Source: Cristatella mucedo | Lineage: Eukaryota > Bryozoa > Phylactolaemata > Cristatellidae | Direction: 5' to 3' | Assembly (NCBI GenBank): GCA_009760855.2 | Contig: WPIO01000017.1 | Location: 4,769,001 to 4,833,000 of the forward strand | DNA length: 64,000 bases | Part shown: positions 59,907 through 63,139 of the stretch, one piece after another | How the letters are laid out: every line of letters starts with the position of its first letter | Numbering within the stretch: position 1 is the first letter of the stretch | Notes under the pieces: model-generated | Database searches by the model: none | Told to the model about the DNA's origin: nothing | Seen by the model: the letters and a program-made list of their open reading frames with translations, nothing else | Made by a program: the position numbers and the translations under genes

Positions 59907-62512
59907 CAGTTCTGGCTGTTCATTTAATCTGCATCGTTGTGTTGTGTGTTATTGTCTATGTATCATGTCATTATCACCTCAAAATTATTCTGTTGAGTCA
60001 TCTGCCTTCCATGACCCAACCATTTGCTTGTAATGACGTGCATTTTGCAGTCCATTAACATAGTCATCGAGGAAGCAAGCATGTCTGCACCATCTGATTA
60101 CATTCCGGAGACGTGGCAGCTAGGGAGCACTCCGTCCCTGCAGGGCGGCAGACACCCTTCATCCGGAGAGTTTGCATTGGCGCACCATGGTTCTGGTGAA
60201 AGCAAGCAGCACAGTATGTCAGCGGCCGAGCCCCTGTTTCTTTCGGCTGCACTGAGAGCAGCTTATTTCATAGTAGGACTAGATCGTAAAGATGCCTGCC
60301 CGGTGGGCGGTGCAGCTTAGTGCGCAAGCCTCGTATTTTGGTCGCGATGGCCACAATGGCATCTGACGTTTGTCTGCAGAATCAGTGCGGCATCCGGCTG
60401 AGACTGGTGGTGCCACGCAGCTGTTGCCCATAAAGATAGAGGTATGCTTCTGAAGTTCTCTACTTCTGTGCTTCTGAAGTTCTCACTATGCTTGCTCTTC
60501 CCCGATACTTGGCTGGTCGTGCTTTGTAACGAAAATGGTTCGTCCGTGTGTGTTCGTGCGTGCAATTTTGGAATTTTGCCTACTACCGTTGTTGAAATCA
60601 AAGCAAAGAGCTATGTATGGTATAGAAAATAGTGGTCCAGACCTCGATTTGGTCTCAGCGCAAGGCCGCAAGCTTTATTATGCACGCACCATTATTCGTA
60701 CGGCATGCGAACAACTCGTACGTGCCTGGGGCATGGCTGTGTGTATTTAGTGCACTTGGTACTTGTTTGTGAGCAGTTGGCAGTAGACCCGGTCCTCCAA
60801 AGCAACCGTTTTGCAGTTGCATTTGATTTTTCTTTCCGTGGACCGCGTGACTCTTCTCTCCGAAACACTCTGACGTCCGGTGGGCTGCATTATCTTTCGA
60901 CAGAGGTCAAGCACCCGAGCAATCGCATCTTGACTAGCCCCCCCCCCTCCCTGTTGATGTCGGCCCTTATTTAAGAGTGACAGTGGTGCACAATCCGTTG
61001 CGTCACAATGTTGTGGCGCCGTCACTGAAGAGCGGAGCTCTGGTTGGTTAGTCAGTGAACCTTTTCGATAATCTAGATATCTAGCAGAAGCGATCCTTTC
61101 GATCCTCAGCGCGTTTCGGTCGGTTTTCGAGCTGGGCGAGAGAGAGAGAGAGAGAAAAAAGAGCGGTCGCCGAGTGCACGACTACAAGTGTCTACCTTTG
61201 CAGTGTGCTCTCAGCCTGGGCTGCGCGCTGGGCCAGCTGTTGCTGGTTATTGAACAAACCCGTCGACACGCGCTGCCGGCTCATAGAAATCGTGCCCGAG
61301 GCGTCTGCTTTTTTTTGGGGGGGGGGTGTGTCGGAGCCCTGTGAATCAGCGTGAAGAACCCGGAAGTATCAAGCGGCACGCTCTCACCTCGCGCCGGGCT
61401 GCACGAGCCGCCTACTGGCAATCCTACGGCACGGGGGAGGGGCGGCCGACAGCGCTCACGTGACTGGATGTGGGGCTGCACGGCAGCGCGCCGTGCAGCC
61501 CAGGCCGATTCTGCAGGCAAGAGCAATATGCCGCGAGCGAGCGTGCCCTGCAGACTCTGGGTGCAGCGCTCGGTCCTGTTTAATGCTTAATGCCATTAAT
61601 GCTGTCGGCTTTCGGAGTCGAGTTGACTGCCGGATGGAGCACTTTTTAATGAGCTAGCACATTTGTGAGGGTGGGCTGGGTGAAACCCTGACGACCAGCA
61701 AAGCAGTTACGTCCTTGCCACACTGCAGCGATGGATTATCTGTCTTTAACGATGCAACTGCCACATTACTCCACTGCTAACCGACCTGTACTGCCTGCCC
61801 ATCAAGCAACGTTTTGTTCTGTTCTGTTCAGTTCACTTTTAGGTCCCTCCATTATATTATCTTGCTACGGCCTACCTTACCAAAATGTTTCCTTCTCAGA
61901 CTTTGCATCGTACCACTCAGTCGCACGATTCAAGTCGTTTATTTCTGTTTCTCTAACCAACTGAAAATCTTTTTGGAGACAGTGTAGCAACTGCTGGCTA
62001 GTCAGCAGTTGCTCCGAAAGCCTGGAGCACGCTTCCAACTGAAGTTATGAAATCCTCGCTTGACATTTATAAAGTAGCTAATAAGCTGCCTGTTCCTCAT
62101 AGCATTTGCTCCGTCCATGTGAATCGTCCCTTAGTTTGCACTCATGAGGCCTGACAGTGTGAACTCGATCCTTAACCTATTGATATGCTACGCTTGCACT
62201 GCGCACTGCCACCGCTGCTGCGCCACTACTGCACCGTGCGGGCAACGACCAATCGCAGCAGCAGATGTACCGCTGCCGGCTGCCACACGCTCCTCTCCTC
62301 CTCGTCCGTACGTAATCGTGCTTTGGCAGTGGGATCCTCCCAAAAAAGACGAGAGCCTGTTTGTGCGCTCCTTCGCTGCTCCGGCTCGTTGTCTTTCTCT
62401 TTCAGGTGGATCCCCGTAGCAGCGCTGGCTCGTCGGATCTGCATGGCACAGTGTCGTCAGCAGGCACACGGTCTGGAGGCGTGGCCCAGAAGTCGGCTGC
62501 TGGAGATGACTG
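26909..62512 (+). CDS. CEP192: CEP192 (SPD-2 family) centrosome scaffold protein, about 31 exons
   Basis: About 2,380 codons were assembled from exons that agree in splice phase; vertebrate CEP192 is about 2,500 residues. CEP192 recruits PLK4, Aurora A and PLK1 and builds pericentriolar material. The N-terminal half is acidic and Ser/Ala/Gly-rich. It contains the conserved block [20 protein letters not shown] (35085–35136) followed by [12 protein letters not shown], and later [16 protein letters not shown].. with [13 protein letters not shown], all collinear with human CEP192. The C-terminal half has ASH/PapD-like domains, with near-identical landmarks such as [23 protein letters not shown] and VRNTGSR. 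Unresolved points are the first exon, an exon between 40917 and 43102, exon(s) between 56239 and 59064, and the 3' end. Introns carry LINE, SINE and microsatellite insertions. The identification is very secure; individual boundaries vary in certainty. Confidence 0.94.
27486..27673. mobile_element. non-autonomous hAT element with SPIN-like ends
   Basis: A 188-bp element in a CEP192 intron, with CAGTGGTTCTCAACC at the left end and GGTTGAGAACCGCTG at the right; the two ends are inverted repeats with one mismatch. Internal GGCGACCCTTGTGTAAGGGT, CGTTCGACCCC and ATCGCGACCCACAGG closely resemble the SPIN family of hAT transposons known from tetrapods and some invertebrates. The flanking 8-mers (CGGTAGGA, CTGTAGAG) agree at only five places, so the target duplication is uncertain. 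Confidence 0.8.
28037..28206 (+). CDS. CEP192: CEP192 exon: acidic N-terminal segment
   Basis: Acceptor CGTCTTGTAG, donor CAG|GTGAGA. It encodes [15 protein letters not shown].. and [15 protein letters not shown]... Joins in phase with 27244 (G+CC gives Ala) and ends in phase 0. Confidence 0.8.
28221..28255. repeat. (CTG)n triplet run
   Basis: Nine or so CTG/GCT units just after the donor site, hence intronic. It is one of many CTG/CAG runs across 27.8–31 kb, several of which lie in exons and encode Ser, Ala or Gln runs. Confidence 0.8.
29324..29677 (+). CDS. CEP192: CEP192 exon: Ala/Ser-rich linker
   Basis: Acceptor AATTGCAG, donor GAG|GTGAGC, phase 0 at both ends. It encodes an alanine run ([18 protein letters not shown]) and SSSSSGSHG, then [15 protein letters not shown]. 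Low complexity, so the support is mainly splice phase and position. Confidence 0.8.
29930..30215 (+). mobile_element. LINE family A, 3' end copy in a CEP192 intron
   Basis: Begins in the last codons of ORF2 (TTACGCAACGACTTACTCTC) and runs to GTGGAGTTACTGACGGAGAT followed by four ACATT units. Closely similar to the end of the 19.7–23.0 kb copy. Confidence 0.92.
30388..30460 (+). mobile_element. DNA-transposon end fragment (Tc1/mariner- or pogo-like)
   Basis: CAGTGGTACCTCGGCTTACG, then AGTGACTCGACATGCGAGTG and TTTCGAGATACGAGCTGTC, is typical of a widespread terminal sequence of small cut-and-paste elements. The opposite end was not found. Confidence 0.5.
30605..30811 (+). CDS. CEP192: CEP192 exon: Ser-rich linker
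   Basis: Acceptor GTCTTTCTGCAG, donor CGA|GTAAGT, 69 codons, phase 0 at both ends. Encodes [20 protein letters not shown].. and [13 protein letters not shown]. Confidence 0.85.
30959..31090 (+). CDS. CEP192: CEP192 exon: acidic motif, probable PLK4-binding segment
   Basis: 44 codons in phase 0. [20 protein letters not shown] resembles the human stretch where LILPTSL precedes an Asp-rich run. That acidic region of human CEP192 is the reported PLK4 polo-box contact. Function here is inferred from position and charge only. Confidence 0.85.
31734..31878 (+). CDS. CEP192: CEP192 exon: N-terminal linker
   Basis: Acceptor TTGTTCTGCAG, phase 0. Encodes [20 protein letters not shown].. and [17 protein letters not shown]. 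The donor GGAG|GTGCGG leaves one base, which is satisfied by the small exon at 32865. Confidence 0.82.
31880..32864. other. CEP192 intron, no feature seen
   Basis: AT-rich in its middle third (32.2–32.6 kb), with no recognisable repeat or exon. Confidence 0.7.
32865..32938 (+). CDS. CEP192: CEP192 small exon
   Basis: Acceptor ATATCTGTAG, donor GAG|GTATGG. It encodes [20 protein letters not shown] plus ALSE. Its phases (two bases in, none out) are exactly what the flanking exons need, which is the main evidence. Confidence 0.72.
33288..33450 (+). mobile_element. SINE type 2, plus strand, in a CEP192 intron
   Basis: Collinear with 19318–19490: TCTTAGCCTGGTAGTGCTGT, GATCCAGGTCGCTGGTTCTA, GGGCAACTCTTTATCGCCC and GCTGACCTTTACTGC. 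Confidence 0.78.
33915..34065 (-). mobile_element. SINE type 1, minus strand, in a CEP192 intron
   Basis: The reverse complement shows the head (TTGGTTAAGGTACCTGCCAC, ..GTCGTAGGCTTCAGCCCC) and the tail ATGTGAAGCACCTGACTAGA, GATTAAATTCTCTTAGGGCG, matching 24637–24795. The middle has an internal partial duplication of the ACCTTGGT segment. Confidence 0.8.
34232..34860 (-). mobile_element. LINE family B, 3' part, minus strand, in a CEP192 intron
   Basis: The minus strand begins in ORF2 with [38 protein letters not shown], then 3' sequence to AAAGCACCTAGAAAGAG..GGGTGCTTTATCAAGTGCAT and an (ATT)n tail at 34235–34258. Several small deletions are present. Confidence 0.9.
35020..35145 (+). CDS. CEP192: CEP192 exon: conserved block, probable Aurora A-binding region
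   Basis: 42 codons in phase 0; acceptor GCTGTGTAG, donor [29 protein letters not shown] aligns with RLSLGEFFAQRSEALGCLGG of human CEP192. That segment lies in the part of the vertebrate protein reported to bind Aurora A. This is the best-conserved non-ASH block in the window. Confidence 0.9.
35646..36105 (+). CDS. CEP192: CEP192 exon: continuation of the conserved block and Ala/Ser-rich linker
   Basis: Acceptor [24 protein letters not shown] continues the human-like RPSFGYFIRSPEK segment directly. Then come [40 protein letters not shown] and an alanine run. Donor G|GTGAGT leaves one base, completed as Asp by the next exon. Confidence 0.87.
36106..36947. other. CEP192 intron, no feature seen
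   Basis: Intron between two coding exons whose phases match exactly. It contains a pyrimidine-rich stretch at 36180–36250 but no recognisable element. Confidence 0.7.
36948..38927 (+). CDS. CEP192: CEP192 giant exon, about 660 codons, Ser/Ala/Gly-rich
   Basis: Acceptor GGCTCTGCTAG; G|AC joins as Asp to give [20 protein letters not shown]. Within it, [20 protein letters not shown] and [15 protein letters not shown] align with human MLRISTIASAIAEA..DPSQLAAMIKALSNK. The rest is low-complexity, with dense CAG/GCA/GCC triplets. The frame stays open to 39061. The donor G|GTATGC at 38928 is chosen because it alone among nearby GT sites gives the needed phase, while GC|GTGAGC at 38981 does not. The 3' boundary is therefore inferred. 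Confidence 0.88.
39117..39237 (+). CDS. CEP192: CEP192 exon: first ASH/PapD-like domain, part 1
   Basis: Acceptor [31 protein letters not shown] aligns with HACCVGIASQTLLSVLNPTD in human CEP192. Donor AG|GTCAGA, completed as Arg by the next exon. Confidence 0.95.
39431..39560 (+). CDS. CEP192: CEP192 exon: first ASH/PapD-like domain, part 2
   Basis: Acceptor [29 protein letters not shown].. and [17 protein letters not shown] align with human WLQVSIGVLSISVNGEK and FKNKAIIRPHATEEIKV. Donor CCG|GTGCGC. Confidence 0.95.
39678..39720. repeat. 43-base near-perfect palindrome in a CEP192 intron
   Basis: CAACGCTGCCACTG and CAGTGGCAGCGTTG flank CGCCTC-C-GAGGCG with one C/A mismatch per arm. The stem is about 21 bp with a one-base centre, so it could form a very stable hairpin or cruciform. 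No element ends are evident. Confidence 0.9.
39886..40056 (+). CDS. CEP192: CEP192 exon: first ASH/PapD-like domain, part 3
   Basis: 57 codons in phase 0; acceptor CTTCTTGCAG, donor [29 protein letters not shown] aligns with LFIPSSPGVFRCTFSVASW. It closes with [17 protein letters not shown]. Confidence 0.94.
40100..40228 (-). mobile_element. SINE type 2, minus strand
   Basis: The reverse complement has a head with GGTAAGGCGGTTGCTTTCAC and GTCGCGGGTTCGATTCCTG, then GGCGATCCTTTATTGCC and GCCGTAAAGGCTCTTCTGTC. Closely related to 46118–46225. Confidence 0.8.
40229..40570 (-). mobile_element. LINE family A, 3' end copy, minus strand
   Basis: The reverse complement reads CTCTTCGACAATTCTTTTGC, the ORF2 end, and on through ACCGAAAGCCGCTTAGGCTT to the GGAGCTACAGATGGAGACGC end, with TAATG-like tail traces. 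More diverged than the 30-kb copy. Confidence 0.85.
40792..40917 (+). CDS. CEP192: CEP192 exon: second ASH/PapD-like domain, part 1
   Basis: 42 codons in phase 0; acceptor TTGCCACCTAG, donor [29 protein letters not shown] and [17 protein letters not shown] follow the ASH pattern and align with human VLDFGDLTYGGWKALPLKLI and NRTHATVPIRLIINA. Confidence 0.95.
41395..41575 (+). mobile_element. SINE type 2, plus strand, diverged
   Basis: GCTCAGAGTTGAGGAACTCA, TAGGTCGTGGGTACTCGTCC and GGCAGGCAATCAATCTTTTG, with GCTAAGGCTCTTCTGCC and a GTGAGGCCGTTACATAAG end. It has the same order of parts as 19318–19490. Confidence 0.65.
42586..42790 (+). mobile_element. LINE family A, decayed 3' fragment
   Basis: TGCACGTCCTTTCCAGCCGT, GTGCTATTCGTTTCCTCCTG and GAAGTCCATTGGCCACTGGG match the ORF2 end and 3' UTR of the family, with deletions. 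The ACATT tail is lost. Confidence 0.7.
43102..43241 (+). CDS. CEP192: CEP192 exon: second ASH/PapD-like domain, part 2
   Basis: [20 protein letters not shown] and [20 protein letters not shown] align with human VVTRLAGPSVVNHMMPA and FLMIWVLFHSPKKQ. Acceptor AGTGCTTCAG (a second AG lies five bases on); donor A|GTAAGC joins the next exon as Asn. Confidence 0.85.
43653..43780 (+). CDS. CEP192: CEP192 exon: end of the second ASH domain and linker
   Basis: [20 protein letters not shown] and [18 protein letters not shown] align with human EEFSAKVDIEVDSPNPTPVL and SLRARAGIARIHAPRD. Acceptor CTGGCCAG, donor GAG|GTAAGC. Confidence 0.94.
44060..44680 (+). mobile_element. LINE family B, decayed plus-strand copy in a CEP192 intron
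   Basis: Fragments [34 protein letters not shown] and a W-C-K-T-L-Q-L-G stretch follow ORF2 order with many stops. The end GTGTGAAGCGCCTGAATAGA resembles the SINE type 1 tail. An AT-rich stretch follows. Confidence 0.82.
45125..45177. repeat. (GA)n microsatellite
   Basis: About 53 bp of pure GA, preceded by about 120 bp of interrupted TGTG-rich sequence. It lies about 150 bp upstream of the 45331 exon. Confidence 0.97.
45331..45548 (+). CDS. CEP192: CEP192 exon: third ASH/PapD-like domain, part 1
   Basis: Acceptor [32 protein letters not shown] and [20 protein letters not shown] align with human QHLPLKNAGNIEVYLDIKVP and FSVDPKNLLLKPGEEHEVIV. Donor AG|GTGCGT. Confidence 0.95.
45976..46096. 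repeat. poly(C) run followed by (CT)n microsatellite
   Basis: C-rich sequence with runs of up to about 18 C at 45976–46003, then about 74 bp of CT repeat (46023–46096), in a CEP192 intron. Confidence 0.96.
46118..46225 (-). mobile_element. SINE type 2, minus strand
   Basis: TTTGTATAGCAGCAGAAGAG, GCCAATAAAGGATTGCCCAC and AGGATTCGAACCCACAACCT form the reverse-complement tail, body and B-box. Nearly the same as 40100–40228. Confidence 0.82.
46792..46925 (-). mobile_element. tRNA-derived SINE-like element, minus strand
   Basis: TTCAGGACTCGAACCAGTGA is a reverse-complement B-box, and TGGTTACTTGGCTAAGACCC lies where the A-box belongs. The tail GAGCACCAGGAGAGCCCTAA differs from types 1 and 2, though the AGAGCC block recalls type 2. 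Confidence 0.55.
47603..47962 (+). CDS. CEP192: CEP192 exon: end of third ASH domain, linker, start of fourth
   Basis: [20 protein letters not shown] aligns with human LKIFVQPFGPQYEVVLKGEV. After an Ala/Ser-rich linker, [17 protein letters not shown] aligns with LSNKQFLAWGGVPLGRTQ. Acceptor CTATTTGTCAG, donor AC|GTAAGT. The linker is much longer than in human. Confidence 0.94.
48137..48431 (+). CDS. CEP192: CEP192 exon: fourth ASH/PapD-like domain
   Basis: Acceptor [49 protein letters not shown] and [18 protein letters not shown] follow human LRNNSASTTQHLRLLI.. and IRIHPKEDIFISVLFAPTR. Donor ATG|GTATGC, phase 0. Confidence 0.95.
48725..48759. repeat. (ATT)n microsatellite
   Basis: Eleven or so ATT units in the intron upstream of the 48905 exon, possibly a lost LINE or SINE tail. 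Confidence 0.9.
48905..49142 (+). CDS. CEP192: CEP192 exon: fifth ASH/PapD-like domain, part 1
   Basis: Acceptor [29 protein letters not shown] and [20 protein letters not shown] match human IPLSGYGGTSNLILEG and ESKIVFSVRNTGSRAAFVKA almost residue for residue. Donor G|GTTGGT. Confidence 0.96.
49853..49935 (+). CDS. CEP192: CEP192 exon: fifth ASH domain, part 2
   Basis: [20 protein letters not shown] and VLAPSSTK align with human LLDPKVLRIFPDKFVLKERT. Acceptor AACGTTTTAG, donor AAA|GTGAGT. Confidence 0.92.
50051..50140. repeat. (GA)n microsatellite, about 90 bp, with neighbouring CA-rich tract
   Basis: Pure GA for about 90 bp. An interrupted (CA)n region runs from 50200 to 50475 and includes a 23-bp duplication, CACACCTCCGATGCC, at 50441 and 50462. 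All lie in one CEP192 intron. Confidence 0.97.
50853..50974 (+). CDS. CEP192: CEP192 exon: fifth ASH domain, part 3, with a GC donor
   Basis: Acceptor [30 protein letters not shown] aligns with human TATELSTVYLFGGDEISRQQ. The donor is AAAAG|GCAAGT; phase 2 joins exactly to 51217 to give KRLMK. There is no GT site that keeps the frame. Confidence 0.92.
51217..51320 (+). CDS. CEP192: CEP192 exon: linker after the fifth ASH domain
   Basis: [20 protein letters not shown] and [14 protein letters not shown] correspond to human MIKQILPEHSVLQNINFVEAF. Acceptor TTGCTTTTAG, donor G|GTACTT; the next exon in phase and homology is 55703. Confidence 0.9.
51508..51578. repeat. tandem duplication, unit 41 bp
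   Basis: AGGCCTATGGGTCGTGCTTA.. at 51508 recurs with changes at 51549. Both sit in a CEP192 intron. Confidence 0.7.
51835..53205. other. CEP192 intron, nothing recognised
   Basis: A 62-codon plus-strand stretch at 51835–52023 ([20 protein letters not shown]..) looks protein-like, but it has no homology I recognise and no place in the CEP192 phase chain. The remainder shows no structure. Confidence 0.4.
53215..54640 (-). mobile_element. LINE family B, longest minus-strand copy, in a CEP192 intron
   Basis: The minus strand encodes [39 protein letters not shown] with the catalytic Asp pair intact, [20 protein letters not shown] and [20 protein letters not shown], then a 3' UTR and an (ATT)n tail at 53216–53231. 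Frameshifts split it into at least three frames. Confidence 0.93.
55000..55070 (-). mobile_element. LINE family B, very short 3' end
   Basis: An (ATT)n tail (reverse complement of TAATAATAATAAT) and the last ~55 bp, AAAGCACCCTCAGAGAACTT to TTTCTAGGCGCTTAGC. A strongly 5'-truncated insertion. Confidence 0.85.
55703..55815 (+). CDS. CEP192: CEP192 exon: linker
   Basis: Acceptor [34 protein letters not shown] and [17 protein letters not shown] align with human VYDLPQRPNDVQLFYGSMCK. Two bases in (joins 51320 as Asp), none out; donor AAG|GTGGGC. Confidence 0.88.
56018..56077. repeat. (GT)n microsatellite, interrupted
   Basis: Two GT runs separated by TTCGTGCA, in the short intron before the 56115 exon. 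Confidence 0.95.
56115..56239 (+). CDS. CEP192: CEP192 exon: variable linker
   Basis: Acceptor GGCACTGCAG, donor [29 protein letters not shown] and [20 protein letters not shown]. The phase fits the exon at 55815. This region of CEP192 is poorly conserved, so support comes from splice sites and order. Confidence 0.7.
56240..57410. other. CEP192 intron region, exon(s) unresolved
   Basis: An exon-like piece at 56344 (acceptor [28 protein letters not shown]) fits the phase but lacks homology. A poly(G) run lies at 57234–57247. A 151-codon minus-strand frame at 56862–57317 has no recognised content. Confidence 0.4.
57415..57605 (+). mobile_element. LINE family B, 3' end, plus strand
   Basis: CATGTCACCCCTAACCATGG, TGTTTCCTTTGCAGCAAATG, TAAAGCACCTAGAAAGAGAT and GAGTTCTCTGAGGGTGCTTT, with a degenerate (ATT)n tail. 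It is the plus-strand image of 34.25 and 53.23 kb. Confidence 0.9.
57606..59063. other. CEP192 intron region, nothing further recognised
   Basis: No repeat family or exon could be supported. The linker exon(s) expected between 56239 and 59064 may lie here. Confidence 0.4.
59064..59194 (+). CDS. CEP192: CEP192 exon: sixth ASH/PapD-like domain, part 1
   Basis: [20 protein letters not shown] lies where human AKTGRFQIVNNSVRLL begins this domain. The donor TC|GTAAGT is good. The acceptor (CGCTACGCAG) is a guess, so the left boundary may be off. Confidence 0.7.
59274..59390 (+). CDS. CEP192: CEP192 exon: sixth ASH domain, part 2, probable GC donor
   Basis: [20 protein letters not shown] and GSVEPR align with human LRFELCWPAHCLTVTPQHGC, VAPESK. 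The acceptor is TGCCGTAG at 59273; one at 59303 would shorten it by ten codons in the same phase. AG|GCAAGA at 59391 gives a gap-free match into the next exon. A GT donor at 59407 in the same phase would add about five residues. Confidence 0.85.
59516..59612 (+). CDS. CEP192: CEP192 exon: sixth ASH domain, part 3
   Basis: Acceptor TACCCGCTGCAG, donor [29 protein letters not shown] and [12 protein letters not shown] align with human LQILVSPNSSLSTKQSMFPW and SGLIYIHCDDGQKK. Confidence 0.93.
59824..59904. repeat. (GA)n microsatellite
   Basis: About 80 bp of pure GA in the 438-bp intron between the 59516 and 60051 exons. Confidence 0.97.
60051..60213 (+). CDS. CEP192: CEP192 exon: end of sixth ASH domain and linker
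   Basis: Acceptor [30 protein letters not shown] corresponds to human IVKVQIREDLTQ; the rest is a hydrophilic linker. Donor A|GTATGT joins 60380 as Lys. Confidence 0.85.
60380..60441 (+). CDS. CEP192: CEP192 exon: linker
   Basis: Acceptor TTTGTCTGCAG, donor [29 protein letters not shown] is compared with human MTKPPSTKVEI. Two bases in, none out. Confidence 0.8.
60442..62405. other. CEP192 intron
   Basis: Contains a G-run near 61316–61326, a short (GA)n at 61139–61155, a GC-rich patch at 61.3–61.6 kb and a decayed LINE. An exon-like open stretch at 60777–60879 ([20 protein letters not shown]) has splice-like ends but no homology I recognise. Confidence 0.5.
61725..62105 (+). mobile_element. 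LINE fragment (end of ORF2), strongly decayed
   Basis: Traces of [10 protein letters not shown].. , a C-Y-G-L-P-Y-Q-N stretch and GCTCCGAAAGCCTGGAGCAC (APKAWS), followed by CTTCCAACTGAAGTTATGAA (LPTEVMK), follow the C-terminal order of family B with stops and an internal duplication (CAGTGTAGCAACTGCTGGCT.. CAGTTGCTC). Confidence 0.65.
62406..62512 (+). CDS. CEP192: CEP192 exon: Ser/Gly-rich linker
   Basis: Acceptor CTTTCTCTTTCAG, donor [28 protein letters not shown] and [15 protein letters not shown]. Phase 0 start matches 60441. Further exons, probably with the last ASH domains, should follow. Confidence 0.75.
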
Positions 62513-62741
62513 GTAAGCCGCTGCACCCAGGCCTCCCCCTGCTTCATTGACCATTCATTCCTTGGCATTCCATGCTGCTGGTCGAAGCCGCTTTGAGGTC
62601 GGACACGTTCGTTTTCTCATTTTTGTCTTGCCTTGATTATTGGTTCAAGCTGAGAGAGCAGTTGCCTACCACCTACTACGACGAGCCAGCTCTGTCTCCT
62701 GTGCTGCTTGCGCGGGCAGTGTAGACAGGTCCCTGTCTTCC

Positions 62742-62744
<3 letters not shown>

Positions 62745-62824
<80 letters not shown>
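62745..62824. repeat. (CT)n microsatellite
   Basis: About 80 bp of pure CT downstream of the last confident CEP192 exon. Confidence 0.97.
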
Positions 62825-62830
<6 letters not shown>

Positions 62831-62924
62831 GACCCAGCGAGTCTGCTGCTGACCGAGCCCTTGCCCGATAGATGGCCAGTCAACGGGTGGCAGCGTGTTA
62901 CAGATGTGAGCTGCCCGTGAGCAG

Positions 62925-62994
62925 GTCGCACGAACTGGCCGACATAGTGCTATCTCATGAACCGATCCTGCAGTGTGAACCCATTGTTTCTTAG
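62925..62994 (+). CDS. possible next or last CEP192 exon
   Basis: GTGAGCAG|G joins TG at 62512 as Trp and reads SHELADIVLSHEPILQCEPI, VS, then TAG. The acceptor has a poor pyrimidine tract. If real and terminal, the protein would lack the C-terminal ASH domain of the vertebrate protein, which is doubtful. An internal donor C|... at 62975 is also possible. Confidence 0.25.
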
Positions 62995-63029
62995 CTAAGT
63001 GAAAATGGATATCTCCTGGTGAGTTGCGA

Positions 63030-63131
63030 TGGCTCCCTACGGTACTTCGAGGTTTGTAAATACACTCGAGCGCAAAAGAATCAATGAGGCCGTCTGCAAT
63101 GGCCGCCTGACCCTAGAAGTTCTTAATCAGG
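63030..63131 (+). CDS. exon-like segment of unknown gene
   Basis: ATG at 63030 opens MAPYGTSRFVNTLERKRINE, AVCNGRLTLEVLNQ up to CAG|GTATAC. The charged, amphipathic composition and clean donor look exon-like. No upstream acceptor or family was recognised; it could belong to CEP192 or to a neighbour. Confidence 0.25.
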
Positions 63132-63139
63132 TATACAAA

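Noticed and set aside
60777-60879. Exon encoding [20 protein letters not shown]
   Set aside because: Splice-like ends and phase 0 start, but the 60441 to 62406 join works without it and no homology was recognised.
62285-62405. Exon encoding [20 protein letters not shown]
   Set aside because: A loose resemblance to a human CEP192 segment. The stretch overlaps the polypyrimidine tract of the 62406 acceptor and the human counterpart should come later in the protein.
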